IMG/VR virus record: IMGVR_UViG_3300028829_001777
Location: 1-30,335 of that record
DNA from: a virus
DNA: 30,335 bases
Reading direction: 5' to 3' (one strand)
A model generated the notes under the pieces. It ran no database searches. It saw only the letters and a program-made list of their open reading frames with translations, and was not told the DNA's origin. Positions 16,850 to 24,810 of this stretch are shown in pieces; position 1 is the first letter of the stretch; every line of letters starts with the position of its first letter. Position numbers and translations under genes: made by a program.

Positions 16850-17083
16850 CTAAAACTTTTTACCTCTGGCTTTTTCCATTTCTTTTTCTTGATCTTTATA
16901 ATGCTTCATAAGCCTTTTCATATAAAATGTCCGTAAATATATGGGCATGTCATACAACTCTGTAAAGGAAAATAGCCCTTTAGAGTTGAAACCTATTTGA
17001 AATATTTGTTCGTGAATCTGTGACTTAGATTCTGGCGTTAGGCCAAAGAAACGTAACGGTGACTGGCACCAATATATCCCTCC
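16850..17083 (-). CDS. gp51-like hub-assembly factor frame, no ordinary start codon
   Basis: Reading frame of 77 codons between an in-frame TAA (17084-17086) and TAG (16850-16852), overlapping the end of the gp26-like gene in the +1 frame. From GGC at 17044 it reads GLTPESKSQIHEQIFQIG then LFSFTELYDMPIYLRTFY and a basic helical tail ending KARGKKF. This is a well-formed small protein, of the kind that follows gp26 in T4-like phages (gp51, baseplate hub assembly catalyst). There is no ATG, GTG or TTG in frame before the Met at 16946-16948, which would leave only 32 residues. Expression may need a +1 frameshift from the gp26-like frame (at CTT-T, 17045-17048), a non-standard start near AAGGAGG (17079-17085), or the short ATG form. 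The coordinates give the full open frame. Confidence 0.6.
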   Translation of the reverse strand, partial: GGIYWCQSPLRFFGLTPESKSQIHEQIFQIGFNSKGLFSFTELYDMPIYLRTFYMKRLMKHYKDQEKEMEKARGKKF

Positions 17084-17771
17084 TTACTCCGTTGTTGTCT
17101 GTATATTCCCACGACATATCAACATCAGGAGTAATGTCCTCAATGTACTTTCGTAGTTCGATACTATCAATTGATAGCAATTCATTATCAACAAAAGAGT
17201 TTATACCAGCCTTATCTGTCACACCATCTACTGATATAATTTGATGCTTCATTCTAGTGGTTAGATTGTATGATACACCACCACTTATTTTAGCTAATGC
17301 TTCTGCCTCATCTGATATACTTTTTTCATCTTTTGAAGTAAGCATTTTAAATTTTAGTTTTCTCTTAGTAGCAGGCAGTTCATAATCAAATGAATTTATA
17401 CGATCACCTACAATAGACTCATCTAATATTTTATCTTTCAGTTTAGTTAAATCTACTTTTACTTTTTGACCATCTACCTCTACCTCATAATCTTTACCAT
17501 ATGCTAATATTCTAGCAATTATAAGTATGGCGTTTTTGTCGCCGGATAGTAAGTTTTCTACTTTTATATCTTTATCGACTATAAGACTTTCCAGTAACTT
17601 ATCAATTACTATTCCTTGTTTTATTAGATTAGGCGATGTGAGGATATCCTCATCTTTTGCCGTCATATACCTTACTTCTACTTTACCAGTTGATATAGAA
17701 CTGTCCTCAGGATAAAGTAACCCTTTTGACGGCAAATCCACTACTTCTGTAGGGAATTTGACTTCAGCCAT
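17025..17771 (-). CDS. 26: T4 gp26-like baseplate hub/assembly protein
   Basis: 248 residues. The opening FPTEVVDLPSKGLLYPEDS, followed by GKVEVRYMTAKDEDILTSPNLIKQG and IDKLLESLI, is typical of the T4 base-plate family (gp26), which acts in hub assembly beside gp51. The middle contains a long K/D/E-rich stretch, and the C-terminus ends TVTFLWPNARI. The ATG at 17769-17771 follows a perfect TATAAATA late-promoter octamer. Downstream, a second frame opens before its stop in the +1 register, and the pair then leads to the tape measure gene. That is the gene order seen for tail-assembly chaperones in many long-tailed phages. Family call from motif memory; a profile search would settle it. Confidence 0.82.
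   Translation of the reverse strand: MAEVKFPTEVVDLPSKGLLYPEDSSISTGKVEVRYMTAKDEDILTSPNLIKQGIVIDKLLESLIVDKDIKVENLLSGDKNAILIIARILAYGKDYEVEVDGQKVKVDLTKLKDKILDESIVGDRINSFDYELPATKRKLKFKMLTSKDEKSISDEAEALAKISGGVSYNLTTRMKHQIISVDGVTDKAGINSFVDNELLSIDSIELRKYIEDITPDVDMSWEYTDNNGVRRDILVPVTVTFLWPNARI
17042..17051 (-). other. Candidate +1 frameshift site (TTT CTT TGG C)
   Basis: In the gp26-like frame the codons are TTT CTT TGG. A ribosome with tRNA-Leu on CTT can slip +1 to TTT and continue with GGC CTA ACG in the gp51-like frame. CTT-T is the same slip pair as in bacterial prfB, and TTT-C is another cognate +1 slip pair for tRNA-Phe. No stop codon follows, and the AAGGAGG element is about 30 nt upstream, farther than in prfB. 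Hypothesis only. Confidence 0.35.
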
Positions 17772-17790
17772 ATTTGACTCCTATGATTTG

Positions 17791-17798
17791 TATTTATA
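17791..17798 (-). promoter_or_regulatory. T4-type late promoter octamer before gp26-like gene
   Basis: Perfect TATAAATA on the minus strand, 20 nt before the gp26-like ATG, in the short gap after the 69-residue gene. Matches the late promoter element used by gp55-type sigma factors in T4-like phages. No -35 is expected for this class. Confidence 0.5.
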
Positions 17799-17804
17799 CT
17801 ATAA

Positions 17805-18014
17805 CTATTTTTTACCGAACTTTTCAGCTGCTGTAACACCAAGTCCAACTACTGAAATGTACATAAAACATTCTAATATTTTGTCTTTTACTTCGAATGC
17901 AGAAAAGGTATCAGCACCCCAACTACATATCAACATAAAGAAAGCCATAAAACCGACAAATCTTTTACTTGATATCTTCGCATCACTCGAAAGCATTTCT
18001 CTTAAAAAACTCAT
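17805..18014 (-). CDS. Small two-helix membrane protein, possible holin-like
   Basis: 69 residues. A polar start (MSFLREMLSSDAKISSKR) leads into a first hydrophobic helix (about 20-38, FVGFMAFFMLICSWGADTF) and a second (about 47-64, LECFMYISVVGLGVTAAEK), with a basic end. Small proteins with an SSKR-FVGF entry and two membrane helices are widespread in aquatic myoviruses and are sometimes labelled holin-like. No lysis gene neighbours it here, so lysis is unproven; it could be a virion membrane-interacting component. AAGGAG precedes the ATG, 9 nt after the tube gene. Confidence 0.75.
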   Translation of the reverse strand: MSFLREMLSSDAKISSKRFVGFMAFFMLICSWGADTFSAFEVKDKILECFMYISVVGLGVTAAEKFGKK

Positions 18015-18023
18015 AATAACTCC

Positions 18024-18512
18024 TTAGAATTGTAGGACAGCGTAATCGTATTGTAGTGTCAATGTGATATCAGATGGTTCATTTACAGACCAATCGATAG
18101 TACCAAAGTTTGCGTTTTGTATAAAAGCACCTTTTAGTGTCCATTCTTCTACTTTATCTCCTACGGGACCTAACATATTGAAAGTAATATCCTTTTTATA
18201 AAAATCTGAATACCCATCTCTTCCTGTTACGGATTCATGTGATAATCTAACCCATTCCATAACGGCTTGAGCACCAGATGGTACTATTGGATCAAATAAC
18301 ATTATTTCTAATGTCTGCCAGGTACCTTTACCTTTTACATACCTCTGAACATTTATATGGTCTAAAGTAATAGTTTCAAAATTTATTTGTGGTCTGTTTC
18401 CACTTTTTATAATATAAGCAGGTACGCCTTCAATGTACATAATGAACCTGTTTTTCAGTTTAGGTTCAAATGGAGTGAACATTATTTCTGAAGGATCGAT
18501 TAAGTCTGGCAT
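18024..18512 (-). CDS. 19: Tail tube protein gp19
   Basis: 162 residues, close to the length of T4 gp19 (163). It forms the inner tube of the contractile tail. Visible features are KLKNRFIMYIEGVPAYIIKSGNRP near the N-terminus, the LDHINVQRYVKGKGTWQTLEIML strand pair, PSGAQAVMEWVRLSHE helix, and closing EEWTLKGAFIQNANFG... DITLTLQYDYAVLQF strands, all usual for gp19. It is directly downstream of the sheath gene, separated by a strong terminator and an AT-rich gap with a likely promoter. AGGAG lies 6-7 nt before the ATG. Confidence 0.93.
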   Translation of the reverse strand: MPDLIDPSEIMFTPFEPKLKNRFIMYIEGVPAYIIKSGNRPQINFETITLDHINVQRYVKGKGTWQTLEIMLFDPIVPSGAQAVMEWVRLSHESVTGRDGYSDFYKKDITFNMLGPVGDKVEEWTLKGAFIQNANFGTIDWSVNEPSDITLTLQYDYAVLQF

Positions 18513-18544
18513 TTCAGTTCTCCTAATAAGTGTTTAATTCTTTC

Positions 18545-18557
18545 ATATATAAATATA
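18545..18557 (-). promoter_or_regulatory. TATATTTATATAT motif upstream of tube gene
   Basis: AT-only motif 33 nt before the tube ATG and after the sheath terminator, so a promoter is expected near here. The same TATATTTATA core lies before the sheath and the GH130-like genes. On the plus strand it contains an exact TATAAATA, so strand orientation is ambiguous. Confidence 0.35.
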
Positions 18558-18622
18558 ACCAAACTGAAAAATCGTTCAAATCATTTAATGATTTCTTTCA
18601 TAGTTTTTTCTTAGTTTTTTAG

Positions 18623-18654
18623 ACAAAAAAAAGGGGCTCTAAATTGAGCCCCTT
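18623..18654 (-). terminator. Strong bidirectional intrinsic terminator after sheath gene
   Basis: AAGGGGCTC (18631-18639) pairs with GAGCCCCTT (18646-18654) across a 6-nt loop. On the minus strand the stem is followed by a run of about eight T, and on the plus strand T-rich sequence also follows. It lies 20 nt past the sheath stop, and would reduce read-through from sheath to tube. Confidence 0.9.
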
Positions 18655-18674
18655 AGTTTTTTTACACCCCCTTA

Positions 18675-21122
18675 TTATTCAGGAAATGCAGCACCAGTCG
18701 GTAATACTGAGAAATCCAATACAATGAACTCTGCAGTTCTTGTAGGTTGGATAAATATCTGTCCAACCAATTGGTTTCTGTCAATTACATCAGGTGTATT
18801 ATTACTTTCGTCCATTACTACTTTGAAAGCACTCAATCCACTATTAGATTGAACTGATTCTAAGAACGGATTCACAATATTTAGGAATCTAGTTCTTGTA
18901 GATGAATCGTTTTGTTCAAATACTAAGAATCTACTTGACGAAGCAATAAACTTCTTCAATCTGATTAATAATCTTCGTACATTGATTCTGTCTAAAGCAG
19001 ATGGTTTAGCTTGTAGTGTCTTTTGTCCAAATACCACAACTCCTTGTCCAGGAAATGTAGCAATAGGATTGACTCTACCATCATACAATCTATCTCTATC
19101 TGTATGAGTTAATTTCTTTTTAGCCATTCTAACACTAGCTAACCCACCACGATTCAATCCAGCAGGAGCAAACCATTCGTGAGCTACACTATCTGTGAAA
19201 GCAATTACGCCAGGTATTACTACCGATGGCGGAACCCATACACCTTCACCAGTATTAGGATCATCTATCTTTACCCAAGGAAAATAAGTAGCAGCATAAT
19301 TAGTGTCTAATGTTTTGACATTACTAATAGCAGCAGCAACTGTATCACCCCAAGCAGCACCATCCATTACATAGAAAGCATCAGCTCTAGCTTCTACTTT
19401 ACTGATAATATGATTAGTTACGTTTGGATGTAAACTATGTACTAATCCAGGTGTTGCTACCATATTGATATCAATCTCATCAGGATTACTAACAGCATTT
19501 ACAGCTTTTTTCCAAGCAACTGAACCACTAGCTGCTGATGTACTACAATCAAATCCCATTACATTAGTAGCAGTAATATCATTACCAGTGTTTAGAACTT
19601 TATTTGGTGCTATACCATCAAATCCATACTGCATCGGAACAGCAAATTTCTGTTGTACAGAAGCGGCAGCAATCGTCAAACTAGCTGCACTGCCTACAAA
19701 TGTAGAACCATATGTAGTCTGTAATGTTGTTAGGTCAGCGCCTGTTCCAAATCCACTCATATTAGATAATAAGAAATTAGCATTATTACCTTTTACAGCC
19801 GCCTTTGGAATCGGTGACAAGTAAGAAACAGCATCATTTCTCTCTTCTTTATTGAAATGTAATGAACTCAATTTGAATCCATATGCTACTCCACCATCAT
19901 AGTTACCTTTGTTTGATGTTGATTGTTGTATCGTATTTATTGAACCAGTAGGTACAGCAGCTGTAGATATAATCGGTTCGATTACAGCAGCAAAACCAAA
20001 TGGCTGTGAAGCCTTTGAAGCCTTTAGATTATCTGGAAGATAGTCACCGACTCTGATTCTATTAGAACGATTAGCGTACTCACCATAAACAGTTACTTCA
20101 CCATCATCACTTACACTCTGAAATTGGTCTCCTATTACCTTAGCAATAAAATTAGGTGATGTAGGATCTAATACTAATTTAGAATATGATTCTAAAGAAT
20201 TTCCTATTGCATCAAATAATTCTAATCCAAATTCAGCATAATTTTCAGCTGTATTATTCACATCCGCCTGAACAACATCTTTTATGACAACATAATAGTT
20301 GTTAGTTGCTGTTCCATCTGCTCTCATATAAATTTTGAACAATTCGTTGGAATTTTGGTCTAAAATAGATGGTGTTCTAGCAGAAGTTGCTCCACTACTA
20401 CCATTTATAGTAGATACATATGTACTAGCATTTACTGTCTCAGTTCCGCTTTGAAAATCCATCTCTGATGAAGATAATACTTCAATACTCATAGATACAG
20501 TAGAGGCTACTGCGCCACCAGACAATGATTGACTAATGTGTCCTCTGAAATACTTGTATGTGTATACTGGAGCAGAAGTGCCATCAATTGTGTTTACATT
20601 AGCATCCGATGGTACTTTATCTCCAAGATAATTAGCACTTGTAGCGTCTGATTCAGCTATGGTCAATGATGTAAGACTAGCACTAGCATTTGAACCAGCA
20701 AATCTAATATCAAATGAATTAGCCCGTGTTGCTGTTGCTGATGTCAACGAAGCAGATACAGAACCACCAGTATTATTTTTAGCTGGTAAGTAACTGGCAA
20801 CTACGTGATTTATTCCTGAGCCACTAGCAACTAAATGTATTGCATTTGCTTTGTATCCTTGTAAATATCCAACTCTGACTACGGTTACTGAACCTGCAGA
20901 CCTTAGATATTCGTTTATTGTGTAAGGCGTATAATAATCTTTGGTATATCCTCCAAAAATTGTTTTAAACTCAGAAAAAGATGATACTTGTGTTGGAACA
21001 AATGAAGGACCTTTCAATGTAGGTCCTATTATAGCTGCTCCAATGTTAGCTACCCCAGCGGGTAGAAACGATAAGTCTTTCTCACGAGTAAATACACCAG
21101 GACTGACAATTCTCTCTGACAT
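18675..21122 (-). CDS. 18: Tail sheath protein gp18
   Basis: 815 residues, longer than T4 gp18 (659). It is the contractile outer sheath that drives the tube into the cell. The N-terminus ERIVSPGVFTREKDLSFL... IGAAIIGPTLKGP with FSEFKTIFGGY, and NEYLRSAGSVTVVRVG, is the standard sheath opening. The C-terminus has FPGQGVVVFGQKTLQAKPSALDRINVRRL, LIRLKKFIASSSRFLVFEQND and VDESNNTPDVIDRNQLVGQIFIQPTRTAEFIVLDF, the conserved sheath end including the strand exchanged between subunits. The extra length is in the Ser/Thr/Ala-rich middle (about 110-330), probably surface-exposed domains. AAGGAG precedes the ATG by 7 nt. Ends just before a strong terminator. Confidence 0.96.
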   Translation of the reverse strand: MSERIVSPGVFTREKDLSFLPAGVANIGAAIIGPTLKGPSFVPTQVSSFSEFKTIFGGYTKDYYTPYTINEYLRSAGSVTVVRVGYLQGYKANAIHLVASGSGINHVVASYLPAKNNTGGSVSASLTSATATRANSFDIRFAGSNASASLTSLTIAESDATSANYLGDKVPSDANVNTIDGTSAPVYTYKYFRGHISQSLSGGAVASTVSMSIEVLSSSEMDFQSGTETVNASTYVSTINGSSGATSARTPSILDQNSNELFKIYMRADGTATNNYYVVIKDVVQADVNNTAENYAEFGLELFDAIGNSLESYSKLVLDPTSPNFIAKVIGDQFQSVSDDGEVTVYGEYANRSNRIRVGDYLPDNLKASKASQPFGFAAVIEPIISTAAVPTGSINTIQQSTSNKGNYDGGVAYGFKLSSLHFNKEERNDAVSYLSPIPKAAVKGNNANFLLSNMSGFGTGADLTTLQTTYGSTFVGSAASLTIAAASVQQKFAVPMQYGFDGIAPNKVLNTGNDITATNVMGFDCSTSAASGSVAWKKAVNAVSNPDEIDINMVATPGLVHSLHPNVTNHIISKVEARADAFYVMDGAAWGDTVAAAISNVKTLDTNYAATYFPWVKIDDPNTGEGVWVPPSVVIPGVIAFTDSVAHEWFAPAGLNRGGLASVRMAKKKLTHTDRDRLYDGRVNPIATFPGQGVVVFGQKTLQAKPSALDRINVRRLLIRLKKFIASSSRFLVFEQNDSSTRTRFLNIVNPFLESVQSNSGLSAFKVVMDESNNTPDVIDRNQLVGQIFIQPTRTAEFIVLDFSVLPTGAAFPE

Positions 21123-21157
21123 GTCTTTTCTCCTTAAAAATTAGTGTGATAAATTAT

Positions 21158-21170
21158 TATATATAAATAT
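21158..21170 (-). promoter_or_regulatory. TATATTTATATAT motif upstream of sheath gene
   Basis: On the minus strand TATATTTATATA lies about 37 nt before the sheath ATG, in the gap after the coiled-coil gene. Same motif and similar distance as before the tube gene, suggesting a shared promoter class. The plus strand holds exact TATAAATA at 21162-21169. Confidence 0.35.
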
Positions 21171-21209
21171 AATGAGAAACTCCCAAATACACATATATAC
21201 AAGTTTATT

Positions 21210-21506
21210 TTACTTTTCCTCTGGTTTTTCTTCTAATTTAGATGTAAATTCACCAGTCTGTGGGTTCAATGTTCCCTGACCATACTTTTCATTCATATCT
21301 TTCAGCAATGCTCTTTCTTTTTCTTGCGCTTCGATATAATTGGATTCAAGTTTGACTTCAGTTTCATCAAGTCCCTTTATTTGTTGCTCAAGTAACATTC
21401 TCTGAACCTTTAGTTGACCAAAAGTATTAGCAATAGTTTGATATTGTGTTCCTAAGTCCTTAATAGTCTGTAGCTCTTCTTCTGTTACTTTTTTTACTTC
21501 ACTCAT
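21210..21506 (-). CDS. Small coiled-coil protein upstream of sheath
   Basis: 98 residues from the chosen start. Almost entirely helical with heptad character (about 5-85: QTIKDLGTQYQTIANTFGQLKVQRMLLEQQI...), then GTLNPQTGEFTSKLEEKPEEK. No known family recognised. An ATG at 21534-21536 in the same frame would add ten residues (KKNNNKEYI) and overlap the preceding gene. The ATG at 21504-21506 is preferred because AAGGAG lies 7 nt upstream and the extension is low complexity. Could be a tail accessory or assembly protein given its place before sheath and tube. Confidence 0.75.
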   Translation of the reverse strand: MSEVKKVTEEELQTIKDLGTQYQTIANTFGQLKVQRMLLEQQIKGLDETEVKLESNYIEAQEKERALLKDMNEKYGQGTLNPQTGEFTSKLEEKPEEK

Positions 21507-21522
21507 AATATACTCCTTGTTA

Positions 21523-23730
21523 TTATTTTTTTTCATTAAAGAAGAACACTTGATACAATCTAGAATTATCTATGGATTCTCCAAAGTAAGAACCTGCTGT
21601 ATGTAAATGTCTCCCATTCCATAAAATTAATCTGTTATAGACATTAGCAATATCGTCTATCTTTTCAAATGGATGTGTATCCCATTGTGCCTGATTACCT
21701 ATAAATACATCTTCGAGACCTTCTTGTCTCATCTTCTTGCCAGTCTCTTTATGTTTCATCAACCAAGTGCCTGTTCTTGGTGGTGCATCAGGACTTAAAA
21801 ATATTATACCAGCCCAATCTGTAGCATCACAATGTACTACCTGACCAGTTTCTGCTGGTGACCATTGATAGCACCCATGCGTTCCACCATCACCAGCCCA
21901 TTCGCTATCATCTGTTTTTATTCCTAACAATTTTTCAAATATTGGTCTGTAAATATCTCCATGTGGATATGGTTTAGACCTAATACCAACCGAACCCCTT
22001 TTTTTATACTCATCTGACATACTTAGTGCTAACTCTCTAACCTCATCAGGATTTTCTAAAAAATTATCAACTACAACGATAGTTGGTTCATTATCGGTAT
22101 TTACTTTAGGTAGTAAAGTTTTTTTTTCATAGATATCACCACCCCATTTAGAAGTTTCGTTTATTTTTATTATATCTTTCTCTAACGAAATTTCATCATT
22201 TAGACCTGCTTGGTTATCAATCAATTTATCACCTAAAGATTTATTAGCCAATTTATCTTTTATTGGTATAGCATTTTCACATCCATTACACAACGAAAAA
22301 CTTTGATTATTATCAGGAATACTATCTTCAAATGATTGTTCATATAAGTTACCTGTAATATGTTTTAGTCCATAGTCCATACAACAAAGAGACACATCTC
22401 CATTTGGTAATAAAATATTATGATATAAATCTTCGACACATCCACAAGTAAGTTCCCCTTCAACATAATTTTCAGAGTTGTACTCAGAAGCATCCCTAAC
22501 TCTATCCATAACTTTTCTTAGTTCCGGCTTCATTTGAGCTTCGCCCTTCAAATTACCAGCTCTAGACCACATTACTGGTATATGGATATCCTCTTTTTTC
22601 CAAATGCCTAATTTTTCTACTTCTTCATGTACATCTCCCATAGACATTAGGTAAAAACTACTAAATTTAGCCTTTTTTATAGCTTTCAGTACACTTATAT
22701 ACCTTTTTGTTATAGGATGTTTTGCTAAATGTTCTTTATCTGGTAAATGTAATGTAAATCCGCTATTAGGACCGTCATCAAATGGTATATGTTTTATTTT
22801 TTCTACATCATCTAATGTCATACCTATACCAGTAGTAAATGCTGCAATAGGATGTCCCTTTTCATAAGCATAAATCATCATATCAGAGCAATGCTTATTC
22901 ATAAATGGTTCTATAAAGCCTGAAAATATAATTCTCACATCATTAGGAACTTTATCAATAGCTTTTTTGAAATCAGCCATAGTCATAAATCTCATCTCAT
23001 CAGTATATGATTTTTTTAGTATTTCTTGTGGACAAAATACACAATCTACAACACATCCCTTAGTAGGTATTACAGTTGTTATCTCTAATGTTGGGTAATC
23101 AGTTACAGCCCATTTTGGTTTTTTTGGTTCTATATCTACTATCTTAGGTTCTTCTATTTTATTATTTTTTTCAGGCCACCCACAGTTATTTAGGTTGTTT
23201 ACGACAAGTTCGTTATAAAACTCAGACATTTCATAATTTATATGCAGGTCATAAAGGATTTCTTTTGACTCTTCTATCTTCCAACTATGCCAAGCGTTTA
23301 TGGCTTTTTGAAATACAGCTTTATAATGTTCATACTCAAATGGTAGAGATGTTACCCTTTTTGAATTATCTTTATACTCAATTGATATATTAGCATAAGC
23401 ATATGCCTGAAATGGCTCTTCTATTTCAAATTCTCTACATAAAAGAAAATAAGCTTCAGGTCTTTTTGGTTTTAGAGCAACTGCGTGATATAACGAAACT
23501 TTATTATGCGAACTTCTATTTCCTTGTAGAAAAAAACAATTTGCTAAAAGTAAAAGACTTTCATATACAACATCATCATCTTTAGATGTTTCAGCTATTC
23601 TATTTAGGTATGATACTGCTGAAGCATATTGCTGTATATCGAAATAAGCCTTAGCCAGCTCCAACTGAATTTCAATACCAGTAGTATCTATACTGTATTG
23701 CTGTAATAATTTTGTTATCGTATTATTCAT
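21523..23730 (-). CDS. TPR - radical SAM/SPASM - 2OG oxygenase-like fusion protein
   Basis: 735 residues with three parts. Residues about 15-175 are TPR-like helical repeats (LELAKAYFDIQQYASAVSYL; KPKRPEAYFLLCREF), as seen in phage glycosyltransferase-type proteins. Residues about 212-490 are a radical SAM enzyme. CVVDCVFC (C226, C230, C233) binds the SAM [4Fe-4S] cluster. A SPASM-like set follows (C429, C431, LLPNGDVSLCC with C449/C450, C481, C484) for auxiliary clusters, typical of peptide- and protein-modifying members. Residues about 548-735 resemble the DUF6445 / 2OG-Fe(II) oxygenase-like family: VVDNFLENPDEVRELAL, H633-C-D635, distal H708 or H710 and R724 before YQVFFF. Starts by ATGA overlap with the GH130-like gene. 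The substrate is unknown; the nearby collagen-like fibre is a candidate. Confidence 0.9.
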   Translation of the reverse strand: MNNTITKLLQQYSIDTTGIEIQLELAKAYFDIQQYASAVSYLNRIAETSKDDDVVYESLLLLANCFFLQGNRSSHNKVSLYHAVALKPKRPEAYFLLCREFEIEEPFQAYAYANISIEYKDNSKRVTSLPFEYEHYKAVFQKAINAWHSWKIEESKEILYDLHINYEMSEFYNELVVNNLNNCGWPEKNNKIEEPKIVDIEPKKPKWAVTDYPTLEITTVIPTKGCVVDCVFCPQEILKKSYTDEMRFMTMADFKKAIDKVPNDVRIIFSGFIEPFMNKHCSDMMIYAYEKGHPIAAFTTGIGMTLDDVEKIKHIPFDDGPNSGFTLHLPDKEHLAKHPITKRYISVLKAIKKAKFSSFYLMSMGDVHEEVEKLGIWKKEDIHIPVMWSRAGNLKGEAQMKPELRKVMDRVRDASEYNSENYVEGELTCGCVEDLYHNILLPNGDVSLCCMDYGLKHITGNLYEQSFEDSIPDNNQSFSLCNGCENAIPIKDKLANKSLGDKLIDNQAGLNDEISLEKDIIKINETSKWGGDIYEKKTLLPKVNTDNEPTIVVVDNFLENPDEVRELALSMSDEYKKRGSVGIRSKPYPHGDIYRPIFEKLLGIKTDDSEWAGDGGTHGCYQWSPAETGQVVHCDATDWAGIIFLSPDAPPRTGTWLMKHKETGKKMRQEGLEDVFIGNQAQWDTHPFEKIDDIANVYNRLILWNGRHLHTAGSYFGESIDNSRLYQVFFFNEKK

Positions 23731-24743
23731 ACACTATATTCCAAATTCTTATCAAAAAAGTTATCAAGAACCTTTTCATTTATCTGTAGCATGTGAGCTG
23801 AATTATCTTCGAACCCAAATGTTATATAAAAGTCATCTCCTAACTTATCCATACCACAGCAAAATTCAATCTGACCATCCATAAAAGTAAATTGTTTAGA
23901 TACCCTTTGTACTACGAAATCTTTATCCCATTGTACAAGTCTGTGACTATAAATAGCATCTTTGTTTTCAGCACACCTATCTTCAAATCTCCACCAATTA
24001 GTATCATGTACTATAGCAAAAAATCCATCATTATGTTTTATAATTTGTGAAGAGCCTCTCATATTTCCATCAATATCTATCTTTTTCCCTTCATATACCA
24101 ATTCACATTTTCCTGTTTTTGGATTAGCTTTGACTAATTTAGTAGGATTAGCATCCATAACAAAATGATATGGTAAGTCCCTAACAGGCATCCAATTTTT
24201 TTCACAATAAGAGTTTGGATCTGTAGGGTGTTCTATTCTAACTCTACTAATTTCAGTTGGATGTGAAGATATTTTTTTCAACTCTGATAATTCCATTCTT
24301 CCTTGTCCATTATCTGTAGTATCTCTACGGACACCTGTAATATAGACTTTATCATTCCAATTTACTAACCTACCATCTTCTAATCCAGCAAATGTCCATT
24401 TGGATTCAACATCTAATTCCATATTTATTTTATTGAATTTAGTCGAATTACTCCACTTTGCTAAAAAGTTATCTGTAACTAATCTAGCATCATTTTCAGG
24501 ATGTACATATGTCAAAGGACCCCATCTTGAAGAATATCTACCACCTTCTTCCATCCAACCTTTAGCACCAATAGAATGATATAATGTGTAGTTTAGCATT
24601 CTTATATTGATATATAAAAAGTCATCTATATTCAGTATGCTAGGATTGGCAATTCCAGTTCCATTTGTATCTGAACTGTCTATAATCAAAGGATGGTTTA
24701 TGCCCAGCTTTGATATCGATTCAATATTCATAAAAGATTTCAT
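23727..24743 (-). CDS. GH130-like five-bladed beta-propeller protein
   Basis: 338 residues with repeating blade signatures: NPSILNIDDFLYINIRML (33-50), GLEDGRLVNWNDKVYITG (120-137), EKNWMPV (181-187), RGSSQIIKHNDGFFAIVHD (229-247) and DGQIEFCCGM with FYITFGFEDNSA (289-316). The N-PSI, EDGR and R-SS/FCCG positions fit glycosidase/phosphorylase families GH130/GH43-like, which act on mannosides or related sugars. Whether the catalytic acid is intact cannot be judged by eye. It is coupled by ATGA overlap to the TPR-radical SAM fusion, so the two probably work on one substrate, perhaps a glycan on the fibre or host surface. GAGG lies about 11 nt before the ATG. Confidence 0.72.
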   Translation of the reverse strand: MKSFMNIESISKLGINHPLIIDSSDTNGTGIANPSILNIDDFLYINIRMLNYTLYHSIGAKGWMEEGGRYSSRWGPLTYVHPENDARLVTDNFLAKWSNSTKFNKINMELDVESKWTFAGLEDGRLVNWNDKVYITGVRRDTTDNGQGRMELSELKKISSHPTEISRVRIEHPTDPNSYCEKNWMPVRDLPYHFVMDANPTKLVKANPKTGKCELVYEGKKIDIDGNMRGSSQIIKHNDGFFAIVHDTNWWRFEDRCAENKDAIYSHRLVQWDKDFVVQRVSKQFTFMDGQIEFCCGMDKLGDDFYITFGFEDNSAHMLQINEKVLDNFFDKNLEYSV

Positions 24744-24762
24744 ATAACTTTTTTCCTCAATA

Positions 24763-24778
24763 ACTATAAATATATAGT
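24763..24778 (-). promoter_or_regulatory. Palindromic TATATTTATA element before modification cassette
   Basis: ACTATA-AATA-TATAGT inverted repeat centred about 27 nt before the GH130-like ATG. On the minus strand it contains TATATTTATA, the core shared with the sheath and tube upstream gaps; the plus strand reads exact TATAAATA (24765-24772). Promoter or operator for the two-gene cassette is a guess. Confidence 0.3.
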
Positions 24779-24810
24779 AGTTATCTCAAAAAATAATTTA
24801 TTTTTGCATT

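Noticed and set aside
17758-18027. Plus-strand frame of 89 codons opposite the small membrane protein
   Set aside because: The minus-strand gene has a good ribosome site, two clear membrane helices and operon spacing; the plus-strand frame has none of these.
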